DNA from: Bacillota bacterium
GTDB lineage: Bacteria; Bacillota; Sulfobacillia; JACIYH01
NCBI GenBank assembly: GCA_030019365.1
Contig: JASEFA010000007.1
Location: 1 to 64,000, forward strand
Direction of reading: 5' to 3'
Length of the DNA: 64,000 bases
Under the pieces are notes generated by a model. It did no database searches and was not told the DNA's origin. It worked only from the letters and a program-made list of their open reading frames with translations. The position numbers and the translations under genes are program-made. Of the stretch, positions 17,409 to 25,292 are shown piece after piece. The stretch's first letter is position 1; every line of letters starts with the position of its first letter.

Positions 17409-17438
17409 ATGGGTGTGCACACGCATGTGCACACCCAT
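17409..17438. promoter_or_regulatory. 30-bp perfect palindrome, probable operator or leader hairpin
   Basis: ATGGGTGTGCACA (17409-17421) is repeated exactly in inverse at 17426-17438 around a 4-base spacer. It is 22 bases upstream of the minus-strand start at 17386. The 13-bp arms are long enough for a dimeric repressor site, or for a strong hairpin at the head of the mRNA. Confidence 0.7.
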
Positions 17439-17616
17439 CCTAGCGCACACCCGCCCTTCTGTCAATCCTGTCCCCGAGGCAAGCACTGGGTGTGCGCCGC
17501 GCGTGCGCGAGGCCTGCGGGCAATGCCCTGGCCAGGCCCGCGCGGGCCGGCGCCTGCGCGTGGGGCCTGCGACGGGACGATACCGTTATACCGTTCGACA
17601 GACCCTGCGATCGGAG
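17439..17616. other. Intergenic region upstream of acylphosphatase stop
   Basis: About 180 bases between the palindrome and the end of acyP. I see no gene and no RNA in it. Confidence 0.3.
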
Positions 17617-17910
17617 TCACCGGATGCGGAAACCAGGCTCGCCGTGGGGTGTCTCCCAGTCCACCTCCACTCCGGCCACGCGGGCACCCGGGGGTCCCTG
17701 CCGGCACCATGCCAGGCAGGCCTCAACTGCCGGCCGCGGGCCCTCGAACACAGCCTCCACCCTGCCGTCGGGCAGGTTCCTCACCCACCCCGCCACCCCC
17801 GACCGCCGGGCCAGCTCGCGGGCATGGGCGCGGAAGAACACGCCCTGCACCCGTCCCGATATGTAGGCGTGGGCGCGTACCGTCTCGCCCTCATGCCCCA
17901 AACCGCCCAT
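17617..17910 (-). CDS. acyP: Acylphosphatase
   Basis: 97 residues, the usual family size. [20 protein letters not shown] contains the phosphate-binding GxVQGVxFR loop with the catalytic Arg. [18 protein letters not shown] contains the conserved Asn and the G-x-V-E-x-x-x-x-G pattern. It hydrolyses acyl phosphates such as carbamoyl phosphate and 1,3-bisphosphoglycerate to the carboxylate and phosphate in the cytosol. The first eight residues (MGGLGHEG) are outside the domain, so the start may be slightly further in. Confidence 0.93.
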   Translation of the reverse strand: MGGLGHEGETVRAHAYISGRVQGVFFRAHARELARRSGVAGWVRNLPDGRVEAVFEGPRPAVEACLAWCRQGPPGARVAGVEVDWETPHGEPGFRIR

Positions 17911-18046
17911 TCCCTGCTCCCTCCGCGTAGATTATACCGCGCCGGGGAGGACGGGCCCCCGGCCGGGCGATAAGGCGGCGGCGAGGCCAGACCACCCCCC
18001 GGGCGGCACGGAACCGGCGAGCCCGCGCCCACCGGTCCCGGGCTCC

Positions 18047-18649
18047 TCAGGTCCGGATGGCGACCAGAAGGTATCCCGCGGGTCCGTCGGTGAGGGTGAT
18101 CTCGCGGAGGCCGGCGTGCCTGAGCAGGAGGAGCATGGTGTGGTGATCGGGGAGCAGGTGATCGGCCACCGCCCCTCCCAGCCCGCGGTGGAAGTGGTTG
18201 ATGGCCTCCCGGCTCTCCGCATGCCCGATGACCAGGCGCCCCCCGGGCGACAGCACCCGGGCCATCTCGGCCATGGCCCTGCCCTGGTCGGGGAAGTGGG
18301 GGAAAGCGGAGTAGCAGACCACCACCCGGCAGGTACCATCGGGCAGGGGAATGGCCTCCGCCGGGGCACAAAGATACGTTGCATCAGGGAACCTGACCCG
18401 CGCCCGCTCCAGCATGGCGGGAGAGATGTCCAGGGCGTAGACGCGACCCTCCCGCCCCACCAGCTCGCCCAGGCCTGGCAGCAGCACTCCGGTCCCGCAG
18501 CCCACGTCCAGTACGGTCTCGCCCCGCCCCAGACCGGTGGCGGCCAGCATCCGCCGGATGAAGGCATGGGCGACCGTCACCTTCTCGTCCCAGGTGGCCG
18601 CCGCCCGGTCGAAGAAGGCCTGCAGATGCCGATACGGTTCTTCGCTCAC
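18047..18649 (-). CDS. SAM-dependent class I methyltransferase
   Basis: About 200 residues. ETVLDVGCGTGVLLPGLGE is SAM motif I, VYALDISPAMLERAR motif II, CAPAEAIPLPDGTCRVVVCYSA motif III/IV and MARVLSPGGRLVIGHA motif post-III. The layout matches UbiE/Methyltransf_11 enzymes; the methyl acceptor is unknown. The start is taken at GTG 18649, whose GTGA overlaps the stop of the upstream ECF S-component fragment, a typical coupled arrangement. Because related methyltransferases sit beside ECF S components in cofactor or metal uptake loci, a link to metal or corrinoid metabolism is possible but not shown. Confidence 0.85.
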   Translation of the reverse strand: MSEEPYRHLQAFFDRAAATWDEKVTVAHAFIRRMLAATGLGRGETVLDVGCGTGVLLPGLGELVGREGRVYALDISPAMLERARVRFPDATYLCAPAEAIPLPDGTCRVVVCYSAFPHFPDQGRAMAEMARVLSPGGRLVIGHAESREAINHFHRGLGGAVADHLLPDHHTMLLLLRHAGLREITLTDGPAGYLLVAIRT

Positions 18650-18930
18650 GGGCGGGAGGGCACGGCTCGCTTTCCCACCAGGAGGACGGCCGCGCTCCGT
18701 TCCACCAGGGAAACCACCAGTGGGATGAGCACCAGTTGGAGCACCACCCCGGGCAACGACTGGCTGACGGCAAGGGTGAGGGGCGCGAGCAGGGGAATCT
18801 GCTTGAACCCGAAGAGGGGCAGAACGAGGTATCCCAGGAAGCCGTAAACCAGTCTGCCCGCCGCCATGGCCACCAGCAGGGAAGGATACGGGTCTGCGAG
18901 TATTCCTGCCGCATGGGCACCACCAGACAC
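18646..18930 (-). pseudogene. C-terminal half of an ECF transporter S component (N-terminally truncated)
   Basis: 94 residues: SLLVAMAAGRLVYGFLGYLV, then LLAPLTLAVSQSLPGVVLQ and LVLIPLVVSLVERS. This is the second half of a small S component (AAxxAGRLVxG and LPGxxLQxxxIPxVV are typical); full proteins are about 170-190 residues. No matching N-terminal half, such as the usual first helices facing EcfT, was found upstream in any frame between 18931 and 19260. I therefore treat it as a remnant. Its TGA overlaps the methyltransferase GTG (GTGA), which preserves the ancestral operon junction. An assembly error or an unusual short S component are the alternatives. Confidence 0.6.
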
Positions 18931-19082
18931 CCTGAGAAGTCTCGTTCACACCGCTGAGAAGCCAGGTTCCCAACCTCCATCTCGCTCGGCGGGACCAGAC
19001 GCCGCCGTCGCGCCGGGTCCGGCGCCCGCCGACCCCACGAAGCGCAGCGCTGCCGCCCGCGCCGTCCCCTGCGCACCGCCCG

Positions 19083-19100
19083 GCCAGCCCACCGGCTGGC
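19083..19100. promoter_or_regulatory. Inverted repeat, candidate upstream activator site
   Basis: GCCAGCC-cacc-GGCTGGC, two perfect 7-bp arms with a 4-base spacer, about 33 bases upstream of the -24 element. The position is compatible with an enhancer for the sigma-54 response regulator encoded in the same operon. This role is inference. Confidence 0.4.
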
Positions 19101-19132
19101 GGGGGGGATCGGGCCTCCTGCACCTGCATGCC

Positions 19133-19148
19133 TGGCACGAGAATTGCG
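19133..19148 (+). promoter_or_regulatory. Sigma-54 (-24/-12) promoter of the CoA-transferase operon
   Basis: TGGCACG-AGAA-TTGCG matches the consensus TGGCACG-N4-TTGCW at every position except the last, which is degenerate. It is 122 bases upstream of the gctA ATG. The operon encodes its own sigma-54-dependent response regulator (23081-24628), so autoregulation is expected. Confidence 0.85.
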
Positions 19149-19270
19149 CTATGCACCCGCGGACCCACCGCGGGCGGGTCAGACGCGTCGACCGGGCCCG
19201 GCGGACCGGCGCGTGCCGCTGCTGCGGCCCGCGGGCCCGACCCGACCGATGCAGGGAAGGAGGCAAGCGC

Positions 19271-20269
19271 ATGGAAAACGAGCCGATGCAGGGCACCCGA
19301 CCCCTCTTCATGAGCCCGGATGTGGACGCCGCCCGCCAGCATTTCCGGGCCAAGCCCAAGGGGATGGTGGACAAGGTCACCACCGTGAGCGAGGCGGTGG
19401 CGCGTCTGATCCACGACGGGGACTACATCGCCATCGGGGGGTTCGGGGCCAACCGCATTCCCACGGCGGTACTGCACGAGATCGTGCGCCAGGGCAAGCG
19501 TCACCTGGGGGTCTCGGGCCACACCGCCACCCACGACTTTCAGATCCTGGCAGCCGGGGGCTGCATGGACCGCTGTGACGTGGCCTACGTGGTGGGCCTG
19601 GAGGCCCGTGGCCTGTCGCGTGTTGCCCGGCGCCTGTTTGAGGACGGTGGCATCCAGGCCACCGAGTGGACCAACGCCGCCCTGGCCTGGCGCTACCGGG
19701 CTGCGGCCATGGGCATCCCGTTCCTACCCGCCCGCCACATCCTGGGGACCGATACCCTGCGCTACAGCGCCGCGAAGGTGATCACCTGCCCCTACACCGG
19801 AGTGAAGCTGGTGGCCCTGCCCGCCCTGTATCCCGACGTGGCCGTCGTCCACGTGCACCGGGCCGACCGCTACGGCAACTGTCAGATCGACGGCATCAAC
19901 GTGGCCGATAGCGACCTGGCCCGCGCCGCCAAACGGGTAATCGTCACCGCGGAACGTCTTGTTTCTACCGACGACTTCAGACGGGAGCCGCACCGGACCG
20001 CCATCCCCTTCTTCTGCGTGGACGCCGTCATCGAGGTGCCCTACGGGTCTTACCCCGGCAACATGCCATACGAATACTTCTCGGACGAAGAGCACCTGCG
20101 GGAATGGCTGGCGGCTCAGGACGACCCCGAGACCTTCCGCAAGTTCCTCGACAAGTACATTCACGGACCCAAGGACTTCAACGAGTACATGGAGCTCTGC
20201 GGCGGCATCGAGAAGCTGCGGCGCCTCCGGGCTCTCGAACTGATGCTCGGGCGGCCCGGGGTCACCTGA
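19271..20269 (+). CDS. gctA: CoA-transferase subunit A (glutaconate CoA-transferase-like)
   Basis: 332 residues of CoA transferase family I alpha subunit. VSEAVARLIHDGDYIAIGGF followed by GANRIPTAVLHEIVRQGK is the family opening. HILGTDTLRYSAAKVITCPYTGVKLVALPAL and VHVHRADRYGNCQIDG are typical of GctA-type subunits. With the next gene it would form a heterotetramer moving CoA between acyl-CoA and a free carboxylate in fermentation or fatty/dicarboxylic acid use. ATG 19271 has GGAAGGAGG ten bases upstream. Expression is predicted to be sigma-54 dependent. The acyl substrate is not fixed by sequence; glutaconate, 3-oxoacids and acetate are all possible. Confidence 0.85.
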   Translation: MENEPMQGTRPLFMSPDVDAARQHFRAKPKGMVDKVTTVSEAVARLIHDGDYIAIGGFGANRIPTAVLHEIVRQGKRHLGVSGHTATHDFQILAAGGCMDRCDVAYVVGLEARGLSRVARRLFEDGGIQATEWTNAALAWRYRAAAMGIPFLPARHILGTDTLRYSAAKVITCPYTGVKLVALPALYPDVAVVHVHRADRYGNCQIDGINVADSDLARAAKRVIVTAERLVSTDDFRREPHRTAIPFFCVDAVIEVPYGSYPGNMPYEYFSDEEHLREWLAAQDDPETFRKFLDKYIHGPKDFNEYMELCGGIEKLRRLRALELMLGRPGVT

Positions 20270-20388
20270 CACCGCCTACGCGAACCCCGGCTGACGAAGC
20301 CGGTGGTCGCCAGGAGGCCGCTGGTCGCATTGCGATGCGCGGTATGTCGAGCAGTCAGTCAAAGGCATCCCGGCAGGAGGCGATGGCT

Positions 20389-21162
20389 GTGACCGGCGAG
20401 TACAACCCCATGGAGCTCATGATATGCCTGGCCGCGCGGTACCTCGAAGACGGTGCCACCGTGGTGGTGGGTACCGGGGCACCCTGCGCCGCGGCCATGC
20501 TGGCCCAGCGGCTTCACGCCCCGAACCTGATCATCATGTTCGAGGCGGGTGGGGTAGCCCCCATCCTCCCCACCATGCCCATCTCGGTGGGCGATTCCCG
20601 CACCTTCTGGAAGGCCGTCATGGCGACCAGCATGGACGACATCATGTCGTTCTGCCAGAAGGGCATGGTGGACTATACCTTCCTGGGCGGAGCCCAGGTG
20701 GACATGTACGGCAACATCAACTCCACCATGATCGGCACCGATTACTCCCGGCCCCGGGTGAGGTTCCCGGGTAGCGGCGGCGCCAACGACCTGGGCTCCC
20801 TGTGCTGGCGTACCATGATGATCACCCCCCAGGACCGCCGCCGCTTCGTGCCCAGGTGCGACTTCATCACCACCCCGGGGTACCTGACCGGTCCCGGCGC
20901 GCGCGAGGCGGCGGGGCTGCCGCCCGGAACGGGCCCGTACAAGGTCATCACCAATCTGGCCGTGATCGGATTCGACGAAGAGGCCAAGCGCATGCGGGTG
21001 GAAAGCCTGCACCGGGGCATCACCCGGGAGCAGGTCCAGGAGAACACCGGATTCGAGCTGCTGTGGGCCGACGATCTGGCCCAGAGCCAGCCCCCTACTC
21101 CGGAGGAACTGGAAGTGCTCCGGCGGGAGGTCGACCCCTACCGCTACATCATCGGTCGCTGA
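20389..21162 (+). CDS. gctB: CoA-transferase subunit B (glutaconate CoA-transferase-like)
   Basis: About 257 residues of the beta subunit. MELMICLAARYLEDGATVVVGTGAPCAAAM opens it; MFEAGGVAPILPTMPISVGD lies where family I beta subunits place the active-site Glu in an E-x-G motif; and VDYTFLGGAQVDMYGNINST and GSGGANDLGSL are the usual SGGxND region. It pairs with subunit A encoded 110 bases upstream. The start is chosen at GTG 20389 because AGGAGG ends eight bases before it; ATG 20383 is in frame but only two bases from the same site. It is followed by the histidine kinase gene on the same strand. Confidence 0.85.
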   Translation: MTGEYNPMELMICLAARYLEDGATVVVGTGAPCAAAMLAQRLHAPNLIIMFEAGGVAPILPTMPISVGDSRTFWKAVMATSMDDIMSFCQKGMVDYTFLGGAQVDMYGNINSTMIGTDYSRPRVRFPGSGGANDLGSLCWRTMMITPQDRRRFVPRCDFITTPGYLTGPGAREAAGLPPGTGPYKVITNLAVIGFDEEAKRMRVESLHRGITREQVQENTGFELLWADDLAQSQPPTPEELEVLRREVDPYRYIIGR

Positions 21163-21185
21163 CACCGGGGTCACCCCCGGATGCG

Positions 21186-23066
21186 GTGCGGCAAGTCCCG
21201 CAGGTCCGGCAGGCGCCGGGCATCCTCCCTGGGGAGGGCGCCTGCTCTGTCTGTCGAAAGACCTATGCGGGGGTGCGCCTGGTGCGGGGACGATATCTCC
21301 TCCTGCAGAGGGCAGAGGCCATTCTCCTCGAAGAGAAAGCGGACAAGCTCTTCGGACTCACCCGCCTGCTGGATGCCCACCTCGAGGGCGACTACGACGA
21401 TATCCTGCGCCTGCGCGGTATTCCCCCTGACGCTCCCCCGGAGCAGAAGCTGAAGGTCCTCAATGAAGCCCTCAGTCCCTTCACCGATCTGGTGGCAGGC
21501 GCTTTCCCGGGCGTGGGAGTAGGATACTACTCGGCCGACCTGGACTGCATCCTGACCTACGGGCCGAGCGGCGAATTCGGAAACAAGGTCGGGATCACCG
21601 TGGACCCGTGCCACCTGGGGCGCCAGGCCATGGCCCAGAGGCGCGACGTGGTGGGCGTGGGCTCCATGGTGCGGGGGGACATCATGAACTGCATGAGACC
21701 CCTGCTCCGGGGGAACCGCACCATCGGCTTCTGCTGGGCCAACGAGACTCTGGAAGACATTTATCGCCAGATGGAGTTCCGCGCCCGGAAGGTGTTCTTT
21801 TCCCCCGACGTGGAGCCCGTGCTGGGGCTCACCGGCCTGCTGCTTTCCTCCAGCCGCTCCCTTCTCACCAGCCTGCGCCAGTTCCCCGCCGGGCCACCCC
21901 GGTCGCTGACATACCAGCCCCCCAGGGAATCGGCGGATGCGTTGCCCCAGCCCCCTTCCGGGGACGCGCTGGGCGCGCTGGCCTGGTCGCTGGACCGCAT
22001 CCGCCGCTATCTCACCCTCTTTCTCAACAGCCTCAGCCTCGGGGTGCTCATCGCCGACCACCAGGAAGAAGTGGCCTTCGTCAATCAGGCACTCACCGAC
22101 CTGGCCGGCATCACCTCTCCCCCCGCGGGTCTCCCCCTGCCCCAGGCCCTCACCAGCATAGGACTGAGCGAACTGGTCCCGGCAGTGGGAGAGCTGAGGC
22201 GCACGGGGGAGCGCTACCGGTTCGCCTCGCTGGTCCTGGCCCCTCCTGCCCGTGCTTCGCGACCGGTACGGGCCATCCTCTCCCGGATTGAGGACCTGCC
22301 GGGACAGGGAGCCGGCCTGGTCGTCCTGGTAGAAGACGAGGCGGGAGCCCGGGAGGAGGAGGAGCGACTGCGCCGGGCCGAAAGACTGGCGGCACTGGGG
22401 GAACTGGCTTCTACCATCGCCCACGAAATCAGGAACCCGGTCACCATCGTGGCTGGTTGCCTGGAACTCCTGGGACCACGGGCCGGGGACCGCGAGTTCG
22501 TGGCAGAAACCGCCCGTATCGCCACTGAGGAACTGGGGCGCATCAACCGCACCGTGAATGCCCTCCTGGACTTCGCCCGCTTTGCCGAGCCACACCTGAC
22601 CAACACAGACGTCAACCAGGTGCTGCGCCGGGCAACTGCCCTGGTACGGGACTATGCCCGTTCCCACCACGTCCAGGTCACAGAGGAGTACGGCGACCTG
22701 CCTTCCCTCAGCGCCGATCCCGATCACCTGCAGCAGGCGTTCCTGAACCTCCTCATCAACGCCGTCCAGGCCATGCCGGGCGGAGGTACCCTGGGGGTCC
22801 GAACTTCTTGCCGGCAGGGGAGCCAGTTCGTCCGCGTGGAAATAACCGACACGGGAGAAGGCATCAAGCGGGAAGACCAGGACCGGGTCTTCAACATGTT
22901 CTTCACCACCAGGACGGGCGGCACCGGGCTGGGGCTGGCCCTGGTCCACCGCATCGTGGACGAGCACGGCGGCATGGTGGAATTCGAGAGCGAACCCGGC
23001 CGTGGTACCAGCTTCGTGGTACACCTGCCCGTGCGTGTCCTCAGCTGGCCGGAGCGACACCGGTGA
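21186..23066 (+). CDS. Sensor histidine kinase (AtoS/NtrB-like), soluble
   Basis: About 626 residues. A Cys-containing N-terminal stretch (ACSVCRKTYAG) precedes a novel-looking sensor block (about 60-220: GVGYYSADLDCILTYGPSGE and RRDVVGVGSMVRGDIMN). A PAS-like segment (about 275-400, NSLSLGVLIADHQEEVAFVN) follows. HisKA has ERLAALGELASTIAHEIRNP with the phospho-His, and HATPase has NLLINAVQAMPGGG, DTGEGIKRED and GTGLGLALVHRIV. No membrane segments are seen, so it should sense a cytoplasmic signal. The start is uncertain: GTG 21186 is the longest choice after gctB, with GTG 21273 and GTG 21282 as alternatives. The stop overlaps the upstream GTG of the regulator. It probably controls the CoA-transferase operon it belongs to. 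Confidence 0.88.
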   Translation: MRQVPQVRQAPGILPGEGACSVCRKTYAGVRLVRGRYLLLQRAEAILLEEKADKLFGLTRLLDAHLEGDYDDILRLRGIPPDAPPEQKLKVLNEALSPFTDLVAGAFPGVGVGYYSADLDCILTYGPSGEFGNKVGITVDPCHLGRQAMAQRRDVVGVGSMVRGDIMNCMRPLLRGNRTIGFCWANETLEDIYRQMEFRARKVFFSPDVEPVLGLTGLLLSSSRSLLTSLRQFPAGPPRSLTYQPPRESADALPQPPSGDALGALAWSLDRIRRYLTLFLNSLSLGVLIADHQEEVAFVNQALTDLAGITSPPAGLPLPQALTSIGLSELVPAVGELRRTGERYRFASLVLAPPARASRPVRAILSRIEDLPGQGAGLVVLVEDEAGAREEEERLRRAERLAALGELASTIAHEIRNPVTIVAGCLELLGPRAGDREFVAETARIATEELGRINRTVNALLDFARFAEPHLTNTDVNQVLRRATALVRDYARSHHVQVTEEYGDLPSLSADPDHLQQAFLNLLINAVQAMPGGGTLGVRTSCRQGSQFVRVEITDTGEGIKREDQDRVFNMFFTTRTGGTGLGLALVHRIVDEHGGMVEFESEPGRGTSFVVHLPVRVLSWPERHR

Positions 23067-23080
23067 AAGGCAGGTCCAGC

Positions 23081-24628
23081 ATGCGCCCGCGACTCCTCCT
23101 CGTAGACGACGAGCCCAACATGGCCTGGCTTCTGAGGCAGATACTGGGAGAAGAGTACGACCTGTGCGCGGCCTCCTGCGGTCAGGAGGCGCTGCATCGC
23201 CTGCGCACGGAAAGGCCCGATCTGGCCCTGGTGGACATGCGCCTGGGCCAGGAAGACGGGCTGCAACTGCTGCAGGACTTGCGGAAGGTCCATCCTGGCA
23301 TGCCCGTCATCGTCCTGACCGCGTACGCAACCGTGAAGACGGCAGTCGAGGCTATGAAGGCGGGTGCTTTCGACTACGTCCCCAAGCCCTTCGACCCCGA
23401 GGAGCTCAAGCTGACTCTGCAGCGGGCCCTTTCCCTGGCCCGGCTGAGCCGGCGGGTGGAGGAACTGGAGGAGGAGTTGCGGCGCCGCTACGGCCAGGCC
23501 GACCTGGTGGCCGTGAGCCCGCAGATGCTGCGGGTGCTGGCGGTGGCGGAGAAGGTGGCCGGCAGCGACGCCCCCGTCCTCATCACCGGCGAGAGCGGTA
23601 CGGGCAAAGAGGTGGTCGCCCGCACCATCCACGCCCTCAGCCCCCGGCATGGCGGTCCCTTCGTGGCGGTCAACTGCGCTGCCCTGCCCGAATCCCTGCT
23701 GGAGAGCGAACTGTTCGGCTACGAGGCGGGAGCCTTCACCGGCGCCAGATCGCGCAAGCCCGGGCGGTTCGAGAACGCCGCCGGAGGGACCATCCTCCTG
23801 GATGAGGTGGCCGACATGCCCCCGCCCCTGCAGGCCAAGATCTTGCGCGTCCTGGAGGACGGAGAGGTGTTCCCGCTGGGCGCGCGCCGGGCATGCCCGG
23901 TGGACGTGCGGGTGATCTCCTGCACCAACCGCGACCTGGCCAGGCAGGTCCAGCAGGGGAGTTTCCGGGAGGACCTCTACTTCCGCCTGGCGGTCATCCC
24001 CCTCCACCTTCCTCCCCTGCGCGAGCGGCGGGAGGACATTCCCCTGCTGGCACAGCACTTCGTGAAATCGTTCGGGGAGAAATACGGCAAGCACATCCAG
24101 CTGTCGACCGACGCCCTGCGCTGCCTGCAGGGGTACACCTGGCCGGGAAACGTAAGGGAGTTGCGCAACCTCATCGAGCAGATCGTTATCCTCTCGGAGA
24201 AGAAGGTGATAGACGGGTGCGATCTGCCCCCGCACATCGCCGGTGCACCGCAGATCGCCGGTGTCCGCCCGGATGACACCACCGGTCGGCCGGCTACGCT
24301 GCACCGGGCCCGCCAGCAGGCGGAATGGTGGGCCATAAGGGAAGCCCTACGCGCAGCCGGCGGCAACCGCACCCGGGCCGCCCGTTCCCTGGGCATATCC
24401 CGACGCGCTCTGCTCAACAAACTCAAGGGGATGCCGCCGGACGAACTGCCACCGCGGGAGGCGGCGATGCCGCCCGGCGACCTCGGTCCGCGCGAGGCTC
24501 TGATGCCGCCCGCTGAACTCGGTCCGCGCGAGGCCCTGATCCCGCCCGCCGCGCCCCCTCCGCGGGACGAACTCTTGCCGCGCGACGAACGCCAGTCGCG
24601 CGGCGGGACCCAGCCGGCACCCCCCTGA
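23081..24628 (+). CDS. Sigma-54-dependent response regulator (AtoC/NtrC family)
   Basis: 515 residues. The receiver domain (LLLVDDEPNMAWLL, phospho-Asp in ALVDMRLG, Lys in DYVPKPFDPEE) spans about 1-120. A sigma-54 AAA+ domain follows, with [29 protein letters not shown] and GTILLDEVADM. The Fis-type HTH is AARSLGISRRALLNKLKG. After the HTH comes an unusual 65-residue Pro-rich tail with repeated units MPPxxLGPREAL (24431-24628). ATG 23081 is used; GTG 23063 overlaps the kinase stop as GTGA and is also possible. It should activate the sigma-54 promoter at 19133-19148. Confidence 0.92.
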   Translation: MRPRLLLVDDEPNMAWLLRQILGEEYDLCAASCGQEALHRLRTERPDLALVDMRLGQEDGLQLLQDLRKVHPGMPVIVLTAYATVKTAVEAMKAGAFDYVPKPFDPEELKLTLQRALSLARLSRRVEELEEELRRRYGQADLVAVSPQMLRVLAVAEKVAGSDAPVLITGESGTGKEVVARTIHALSPRHGGPFVAVNCAALPESLLESELFGYEAGAFTGARSRKPGRFENAAGGTILLDEVADMPPPLQAKILRVLEDGEVFPLGARRACPVDVRVISCTNRDLARQVQQGSFREDLYFRLAVIPLHLPPLRERREDIPLLAQHFVKSFGEKYGKHIQLSTDALRCLQGYTWPGNVRELRNLIEQIVILSEKKVIDGCDLPPHIAGAPQIAGVRPDDTTGRPATLHRARQQAEWWAIREALRAAGGNRTRAARSLGISRRALLNKLKGMPPDELPPREAAMPPGDLGPREALMPPAELGPREALIPPAAPPPRDELLPRDERQSRGGTQPAPP

Positions 24629-24700
24629 CGGGGCAGCCTCCCTGCCGGAAACGCCTACCGTGGGCGAGCCTGCCCGGTCCGACCCAGCCGGGTTACATCA

Positions 24701-24928
24701 TCATCCCGCAGGCGCCGGCCGCACCCAGCACATCTGGCGCATGCGCACGTGGGTCGGCCCCTGGGGCGTCTCCAGCAGGACGTGGTCGGGGAACACCTGC
24801 CGCAGCAGGCCGGCGATAGTGCCGCACACCGTCGCCACCTGCACGTTCTGTCCCACCAGACCCTGCAGGTGACGCACGAACTGCGGCTCATCGAAGCCCG
24901 AGATCAGGGACGGATCGACGCTTGACAT
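24701..24928 (-). CDS. Small DUF2642-like protein
   Basis: 75 residues: FVRHLQGLVGQNVQVATVCG followed by TIAGLLRQVFPDHVLLETPQG and THVRMRQMCWV. The pattern GxxVxVxTxxGxxxGxLxxVxxDxVxLxT resembles DUF2642 (Sm-like beta barrel) proteins found in spore-forming Bacillota, often linked to spore coats. That role is not shown here. GGAGGTGAT is the ribosome binding site just before the ATG at 24928. The gene is monocistronic and convergent with the response regulator. Confidence 0.75.
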   Translation of the reverse strand: MSSVDPSLISGFDEPQFVRHLQGLVGQNVQVATVCGTIAGLLRQVFPDHVLLETPQGPTHVRMRQMCWVRPAPAG

Positions 24929-25060
24929 AATATCACCTCCCGTCTACCCATTCTTACGCGCCATCGCCCTCCGATGATCACGTACACGCGTCCGCCCGAC
25001 GGGCTCCCGCCGCGCCTCTTGCGGCCCACTTTGCCTGCCACGCGAACGCGCGTCGGTATG

Positions 25061-25089
25061 TTGACGCCCGCCCGCGGTACCGATATAAT
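25061..25089 (+). promoter_or_regulatory. SigA promoter of tRNA-Asn
   Basis: TTGACG (25061-25066), 17-base spacer, TATAAT (25084-25089), ending about 30 bases before the tRNA. Confidence 0.8.
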
Positions 25090-25119
25090 AGGCGCGTAAC
25101 AAAACATGATTAGGAACGC

Positions 25120-25194
25120 TCCTCGATAGCTCAATGGTAGAGCGCCCGGCTGTTAACCGGGGGGTTGCAGGTTCGAGTCCTGCTCGAGGAGCCA
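25120..25194 (+). tRNA. tRNA-Asn (GTT)
   Basis: The acceptor TCCTCGA pairs with TCGAGGA, and T8-A9 and the D arm GCTC-AATGGTA-GAGC are present. The anticodon stem CCCGG/CCGGG carries loop CTGTTAA (anticodon GTT). The T arm is GCAGG-TTCGAGT-CCTGC, and CCA is encoded at 25192-25194. Confidence 0.97.
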
Positions 25195-25292
25195 ATCAAT
25201 TTCCCGGCGTTGAAGGGGCTCCTGAGTTACGCAGCACAATGTGTTGGTTCGGCCACGGCGTGTACATAGGGACAGATGGAGGTGTGCGCTGA

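Larger units (their letters stand above)
18931..19270. other. Regulatory region upstream of the CoA-transferase operon
   Basis: 340 bases without a recognisable gene. It contains a sigma-54 promoter (19133-19148), an inverted repeat that could be an activator site (19083-19100), and the GGAAGGAGG ribosome binding site of gctA. The open frames running through it are GC-driven. Confidence 0.6.

Noticed and set aside
18047-19534. 495-residue version of the methyltransferase
   Set aside because: Only the last 200 residues resemble a methyltransferase. The upstream part is an out-of-frame reading of the ECF fragment and the GC-rich promoter region.
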